Assembly (NCBI GenBank): GCA_951217055.1
Contig: OX578286.1
Location: 37,666,345-37,730,344 of the forward strand
Reading direction: 5' to 3'
Length of the DNA: 64,000 nucleotides
Source of the DNA: Gerris lacustris
Lineage: Eukaryota; Arthropoda; Insecta; Hemiptera; Gerridae
The position numbers and the translations under genes were made by a program. The notes under the pieces were generated by a model. It did not search any database. It was given only the letters and a program-made list of their open reading frames with translations, and was not told where the DNA came from. Of this stretch, positions 58,580-64,000 are shown one piece after another; position 1 is the first letter of the stretch; every line of letters begins with the position of its first letter.

Positions 58580-59212
58580 CCGGACTCATTATCTCTTTCG
58601 ACGGGGCTTTACCTGGAAACCTAAAGCGAAATGTTTAATGATGAATCTAGCCGCGTTAGAAGCGCCTACGTTCCTGACAATTCCGTGAACTTTATTTCCA
58701 ATATAATCTCCTAACAAGTAGATACGTTATGCTAACTAAACTCCCCCTTAAATTTATAATTTCTTCAATCTTTCAACGGTTCTTTAACCTTTATAATCAT
58801 GTGGTAGTCTATGACCTTGGAATTTGAGACAGACAATTCTAACACGTACTTAGTACCATTATAAAGTCAATCAGTACTTTATAAATGTGCCCACTCTTTT
58901 CTTGAATATCATTTTTTTTACATGAGAAATATCTGTAGGCGTTAACGAAAATCATATTTCATGTATTATCTTTGTTTGATTTATAATGTTGTAAACAAAA
59001 TAAACATCGCTTATGAACTTTACTAAAGATGAAGTGCTTTATTATGTAATTCTCCGAAACAAACTAATAGTGGGTTGACTTTGTGGGATATACAATTACC
59101 CTTAAGATGACTAAATAACTATTCATATATTTTATATGTTACTATATTGTAAATAGTTGCTAGGTTTTTATTCGTAATTCTAATAGTTATGATGTTATTT
59201 GTTCTTTTGCAG
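58580..59212. other. Intron directly upstream of the 118-nt exon
   Basis: Unique-looking; ends in TTATTTGTTCTTTTGCAG, a strong acceptor. Confidence 0.6.
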
Positions 59213-59330
59213 TGGCCTTAATCGAAGCAGTAGTTTCAACTCGAGCGGACGAAGTTCGACCTGCGATACAGCGGATGACGTCTGTTCTGATATATCACTT
59301 GAAGAGGATGTACTGGATCTCACTCATAAA
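59213..59330 (+). CDS. 118-nt coding exon, best-supported exon in the window
   Basis: Acceptor GTTCTTTTGCAG and donor GTAAGT are both canonical. The exon starts with the third base of a codon and ends on a codon boundary. It reads GLNRSSSFNSSGRSS, TCDTADDVCSD, ISLEEDVLDLTHK: a Ser/Arg-rich, probably phosphorylated linker followed by an acidic segment that looks like the start of a helix or coiled coil. Base composition contrasts sharply with the intron. The pattern recalls cytoskeletal or neuronal scaffold proteins; neuron navigator/sickie is my best guess, from impression only. The first base completes Gly, Ser or Ser with the 46364, 1315 or 12197 exons. Confidence 0.85.
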
Positions 59331-59599
59331 GTAAGTCATCATATCTATGATAATAATTTATTCATATCCATGATAATCAATTATGTATTTTTAATCTTAA
59401 GGTGGAGATACACATGCCTGTAGCTTGAACAAAAACATGCCAGCTAGTTCCACGTGGATATGTTAAATGGCATGCCTGTAGCTGGCAAGCAAGCAGATAA
59501 AACCTTAATAAAAATCATTGATATGCCAGTTACTGGCAAATACCCTCTTTTGCATGCAAGCTACTTCCCCAATTTGACGGTATGTGTATCTTCGCCTTA

Positions 59600-59688
59600 A
59601 AGGTCGTGTCGAGGTTTACATCATCTTTTGTCCATGCATATCGGTTCTCGTAACACTTACTGTGCTCCATTTTAGCTTCATCTGCTGG
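59600..59688. repeat. Left part of the 90-bp satellite
   Basis: CTCCATTTTAGCTTCATCTGCTGGCT matches the satellite unit found right of the hAT element. The element inserted into the first unit. Confidence 0.7.
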
Positions 59689-59696
59689 CTGAAGAT

Positions 59697-61335
59697 CAGG
59701 GCCGGCCCGAGGGCCGTGCAAGCCGTGCAACCGCACAGGGCGCTGGATTGGCAGGGGCGCCAATGTGGCAAAAAGCAAAAAAAATAGCCCTTAGTTTTTT
59801 AATAGAACTAAAAAAAAACAACATCATAACTCAAACATTATTGAATTTTCTAGTTTGAAATAAAACGAATAAAAAAATAAATAAATAAATCGGAGGGGTG
59901 TGTGGTAAGGGAGATAAGAGGGATGAATATGCAGATCTATAAATGAGTGAGAGAATAGAAGTTAATAAATAAGTGAGGAGGAAAGAGTGCAGTAGGACTT
60001 CTACTAGATAAAGAGTGATAGAAATACTTTGTCTAAAGATAGTAAGGACACCTGGATTTGTTATCTACTAAACATCAGGCCAGATAAGATTAAATCAAAC
60101 CCTTTTAAAATCTTTTTAATTTTTGTTAAGTTTTATTTAACTAGCCCTCCCTGCTTTATAGTGTCATACATCTTATCATAATACGCAGAAAGTGAACCTC
60201 CGAAGTGGACCTTTTTCCCCTTTCCTCATCCAAAATCTCGGACCTCCCCCCCCCCCCCCCCCCTCGTGCTCATTAGTTCTTAAAATGGAAATCTCTCCTG
60301 ACATACATTTGTGATAATTTAAATTTAATTTTCCATTCCTTATAGTTATAGTCCAGTCAATAAGTACAAAAAATATGGATTTCCTTGCAAAAAATCGGGT
60401 ATCTACAGTTTTTGAATATGTTGTTGGGACCAATGCAAAAAAAAAACCTTGTGCAAGCCTGGTTGTGCGTGAAGTCTCACGTTGAAAGGGTTTCGTTAGT
60501 ATTCTAAACACGAAATTATATTTATCGGAAGAATTTAAATAAAATTAGGGGTCCCTGGTTCGATCCCCAGAGGGGTGAAAATGTTTTTTATCGGTTATAA
60601 CAAGGTAATTTAAATTTTATACATTTTTGCAATCTACTCTTTAATACCTTTCATTTGATATCGTGACCAAATTGTATTATGAATTATCCGCCATTTTGGA
60701 TTCCCAGTTAACCAGATCAAATTGCTGTATACTTAGTTTTTCTTTTGCCCAGCAGACCGCATATCTTTTTAGTAAATGTAACTGCAGAAATGTGGTTTTT
60801 TTTTGGGAGGGGGGGGGACACAAATTTTGATGTTTTTTGACAAAATGGCGTAAAAAATTAAACAATTTTCCTAAGTGCTATATAGTTTTGAAATCTTCTC
60901 TTTAATACCTTTCATTTGATATCCCACTCAAAATTTTAAAAAAAATGTTCACGGGACTATCCGCCATTTTGGATTTGAACGGCTTAAGATTTTGAGTTAG
61001 TTTAAGACTTTGAGCGCTATATTTTACCTGTATGCACGTCAAATAAAATATTGAATACGGCAAAAGTTTCATGTTCTTATCTCTTTTGATTCATAAGTTA
61101 TTGGAACCGTACAGAGTGACAGACAGACCGACAGACATAGTTAACCATGAAATGTTGTCTGAACGAATTCTATTTAATCCCAGGTAGAGATTAGTAATAG
61201 TACAGGAAAGAAAACTAATCCGCCCTTTTTACAATGTGGGTTTAGGTACGGTGATTGGTCCGGGATGGTTGTTGGGGGGGGGGGCGCCAAAATGGCAACT
61301 TGCACGGGTGAAAATTTACCCTCGGGCCGGCCCTG
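59697..61335. mobile_element. hAT non-autonomous element, 17-bp ends, perfect 8-bp duplication
   Basis: Perfect inverted ends CAGGGCCGGCCCGAGGG, flanked by CTGAAGAT at 59689-59696 and 61336-61343. 1639 bp with no transposase. The subterminal CCGCACAGGGCGC and GGGGCGCC are typical of this hAT group. Two internal blocks share TCTTTAATACCTTTCATTTG and ATCCGCCATTTTGGAT (60640-60710, 60890-60975). ORFs within are incidental. Confidence 0.95.
60543..60585 (+). repeat. tRNA T-arm-like motif inside hAT element
   Basis: GGTCCCTGGTTCGATCCCC followed by AGAGGGGTG has the B-box and a T-stem. No A-box seen. A captured tRNA or SINE fragment. Confidence 0.35.
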
Positions 61336-62380
61336 CTGAAGATTGTATTATCAATCCATTGATATATTACTTCAATCCTACAGTTATCAATTTTAGCATA
61401 TCTGCTTACTATTGATTGGATTATCAATCCATTGGATCATCATCTACTGATATCGTTATTTGAACACTGCAGTTCTCAATTTTAGCTTATCTGCTTACTA
61501 TTGATTGGATTATCAATCCATTGGATCATCATCTATTGATGTAGTTATTTAAACACTGCAGTTCTCTATTTTAGCTTATCTTGTTACAATTGATTGGATT
61601 ATCAATCCATTGGATCATCATCTATTGATGTAGTTATTTAAACACTGCAGTTCTCTATTTTAGCTTATCTTGTTACAATTGATTGGATTATCAATCCATT
61701 GGATCATCATCTATTGATGTCGTTATTTAAACACTGCAGTTCTCTATTTTAGCTTATCTGCTTACTATTGATTGGATTATCAATCCATTGAATCATCATC
61801 TATTAATGGCGTTACTTTAACTGTACAGTTAGCTTTTGTGCTGGCTATAGATTTAACATTTATCCTATTGAACAATTTATAGATATCGCTTTCTTTAAGA
61901 CTACAATTCTCAGTTTATCTGCCGATAATAGATTGGATTATCCATTGAATCACCCCGAGATATCTCTTTAGAGTTGATTTCTTTATCATTACAGTTCTCA
62001 GTTTTAGCTGATCTGCTGGCTATAGAGTGAATAATACATAGGATTATCTGCAGGCAGGTTTCTTTAACAATACAGTCCCTAATTTAAACTTATCTTCTGG
62101 CTATTGATTGGATATTTAATCCATTGAATCATGTATAGGTATCGGTTTTTTAACTACTTAAAATTTTCATTGTAGCTTATCTGCTGGCTATAGATAGGAT
62201 AATCCATAGTATCATCTGTCGATATAGGTTTCTTCAACTCTGCAGTTCTTGATTTAGCCTATCTTCTGACTATAGATAGGATAATCCATCGAATCATCTT
62301 TAAAACGGTTTCTTTTTCAATGCAGTTATCAATTTTAGCTTATCTACTGACTATAGATTGGATAATTTATCGAATAATCT
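61336..62380. repeat. 90-bp satellite with conserved dyad
   Basis: About ten units, regular for the first five (89-90 bp), then diverged. Each has the dyad GGATTATCAATCC, CATTGGATCATCATCTATTG, ACACTGCAGTTCTC and TTTTAGCTTATCTGC. The dyad and the CTGCAG are best conserved. Confidence 0.9.
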
Positions 62381-62392
62381 AAAAAATATCGG

Positions 62393-62678
62393 GTTAAGTT
62401 CCAGATCTTCCGATGGTGACCGCGTCATGTTTGGTGTGTTTTCCGACGTTTCGCCTCATTTACTGGAGACATCTTCAGGCGTGTACATGTTGTTCTTAAC
62501 GAGAAACAACGTGGGCTTGGGGACTCCCTCGCTCAGAACAACATGTACACGTACACTCCTAAAGATGCCTCCAGCATAGGATGCGAAACGTTGGAAAACA
62601 CTTCGAAAATGACGTGGTCACCACAAGAAGACCTAGAACTTAATGATGACATCATTCGCGGAAGCCCTACACTTTAAG
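62393..62678. mobile_element. 286-bp foldback insertion with hammerhead-like cores, 11-bp duplication
   Basis: Flanked by AAAAATATCGG at 62382-62392 and 62679-62689. The arms are inverted copies: AAGTTCCAGATCTTC..GGTGACCGCGTCAT against ATGACGTGGTCACC..GAAGACCTAGAACTT. Minus strand 62448-62478 carries CTGAAGA, hairpin, GAAAC; plus strand 62559-62589 carries the mutated CTAAAGA..GAAAC. It sits inside the 90-bp satellite. Confidence 0.78.
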
Positions 62679-62833
62679 AAAAATATCGGATTATTTAATA
62701 CAACTTTAAAAGGAACTCTCACCTCAAGCTGATAGTTGTGACTATTAATCGAATAATTTATGCTACCTTTCATAAATATCGTTTCTTAATTACATTTGTC
62801 TACCCATATTATATTAATTTTTATAATAATATT

Positions 62834-63080
62834 GGTACTCCTTTAGATTGTTACTCCCCTGTTTTTTCTAGAATACAAATGGATTTAATTTATATTCCTT
62901 TGACTAATTAACTATCAGACAAAGGGATGTTTAGTCCAATGTACTTTGGGACAAAGTAATATCACACTTCTGTTTTATAAGGGGAGTAACAGTCTAAGGA
63001 AGAACATTTTGTACACCTTCTTTAGATTGTTACTCCCCTCTGTTTTTATTATAAGGGGAGTAACAATCTAAAGAAATGCC
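62834..63080 (+). mobile_element. MITE family A copy, 7/8 target duplication
   Basis: GGTACTCCTTTAGATTGTTA start, CAATCTAAAGAAATGCC end; flanks ATAATATT and TTAATATT. Full-length (about 247 bp). Confidence 0.92.
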
Positions 63081-63088
63081 TTAATATT

Positions 63089-63885
63089 TTTACTACTTAA
63101 AATTTATTTTAGAACAAAGGCACTCAAGATTAAATTTCACTCTGTTCGTTTGGAAAACTTTCAATAGGTCTTAATACATTTTCCAAACTCTCGGAAAGAG
63201 GGAAATGAGGGAAATGATTTAATTTTCCTTTTTACTCCTCACTTATTTCTGTTCTTTCTCGGTCAACGAACTTTGAAGATAAGAGACACGCAAACATCAC
63301 AATAACCTTTCGACCTTCCCGATCTCAATATAACTATACTTTCACTCAATAAGTTTTTTTTTTTTAAATACAAATTTATATTTCTTTTTAATTTTATATT
63401 TCATTCGGAGAATTTCCCTGTGTTTATTTTTTACTACGTTTTTATTAGCTTGCTTTCTTGTTTGTTTGTTTGTCCAGTACAAATCTTGCAATCGATTTTT
63501 AACTAACTTCCCGAGTAGCTAGGCATTTGAAACTTTTAGAATAGCTCAGAACACGATGACAATGCATTATATTAATACTTTTAGCCATCTTTCAGCAGAA
63601 TTTAATTAGTTTTCAATCGTGTTTTATTTGTGTAGAAAGTTAGTTCGGAAAAAATCCGCAAGTTATTTTATTTGATTTGACATATCCCATATTTACAATC
63701 TTCATTTTGACGGGTTTCAAATTTATGATTTATGACAGAAAATTAAAAAACGTATTTAATTGTTCTTTTTATCTTGTAATTTTTATTGTTTAGCTTTACT
63801 GAACTCTCAGGTATTTTCTTTTTGATATCGTGTTTCTTGTTTTTAATATTTAATAAGAATAATATTTGGCACAACACCCTATGAT
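63089..63885. other. Intronic stretch, no supported feature
   Basis: AT-rich; no splice-flanked frame or element ends seen. Confidence 0.5.
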
Positions 63886-63892
63886 GGGGCTT

Positions 63893-64000
63893 AGGACTGC
63901 CAAAGGGTTTATTTTTCATATTTAGGCACTCCTCATATTTCCCAAAGGGTTTATTTTTTTCATATTCAGACACCTCATATTTAACAAAGGGTTTATTTTT
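63893..64000. repeat. ~45-bp tandem repeat at window end
   Basis: CAAAGGGTTTATTTTTCATA followed by TTTAGGCACTCCTCATATTT, three units before the window edge. It probably continues beyond. Confidence 0.85.

Noticed and set aside
60176..60511. 111-aa minus-strand ORF with a Gly run
   Set aside because: Lies inside the non-autonomous hAT element and includes a C homopolymer; no domain.

Overview
This window is animal nuclear DNA, most likely from an arthropod and probably an insect. It is strongly AT-rich and has no bacterial-type gene packing, no long ORF and no rRNA. Its bulk is introns filled with DNA transposons, foldback elements and satellite arrays. The insect assignment is an inference from the kinds of repeats and from intron size; I cannot name a species.

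Gene content. The only convincing coding signal is a chain of very short plus-strand exons that appear to belong to one gene spanning the window. The anchor is a 118-nt exon (59213-59330) with textbook splice sites; it encodes a Ser-rich segment followed by an acidic stretch and SLEEDVLDLTHK. Upstream, a 36-nt exon (46364-46399) and a 48-nt exon (1315-1362) have canonical acceptors and donors and splice in the same phase (two bases of a codon before the junction, one after). A candidate first exon (12197-12225) ends in that phase too. A further pair (18238-18282 and 20798-20864) fits together in another phase and then joins the 36-nt exon. This suggests a gene with several alternative 5' starts and cassette microexons scattered over about 58 kb. 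The best family guess, held weakly, is a cytoskeletal or neuronal scaffold such as neuron navigator/sickie.

Layout. 1-1.2 kb: a 35-bp array and a hAT-type element. 1.3-4.6 kb: the 48-nt exon, a tRNA-like foldback and a 23-bp array. 4.6-9.6 kb: a piggyBac relic, dispersed families B and C, and a tandemly expanded copy of MITE family A. 9.6-12.4 kb: very AT-rich intron with a 64-A run, then a candidate first exon. 12.46-15.54 kb: a 3.1-kb satellite of 20-bp monomers with higher-order structure. 15.8-25.4 kb: MITEs, a transposon with repeated internal motifs, two candidate exons, nested 32/102-bp arrays and a second 20-bp array. 25.7-31.8 kb: (TA)n and 150-bp, 83-bp and 36-bp arrays. 32-36.7 kb: a foldback with a hammerhead-like core, retroelement tails and a small TA-flanked MITE. 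37.9-38.9 kb: an 81-bp array. 39.3 kb: a candidate TATA promoter. 41-51 kb: a cluster of family A MITEs, a 937-bp near-palindrome with TA ends, and the 36-nt exon. 51.7-53.2 kb: a 50/51-bp array. 55.3-57.1 kb: a hAT element with a decayed transposase. 57.1-58.5 kb: a probable retrocopy with a polyadenylation signal and A28. 59.2 kb: the best exon. 59.7-61.3 kb: a second hAT element inserted in a 90-bp satellite. 62.4 kb: a foldback with hammerhead-like cores. The window ends in a ~45-bp array.

The mobile elements are non-autonomous or dead; nothing intact encodes a transposase or reverse transcriptase. The most promising items for a second look are the phase-matched microexon chain with possible alternative promoters, and the hammerhead-like ribozyme cores in or beside foldback elements.
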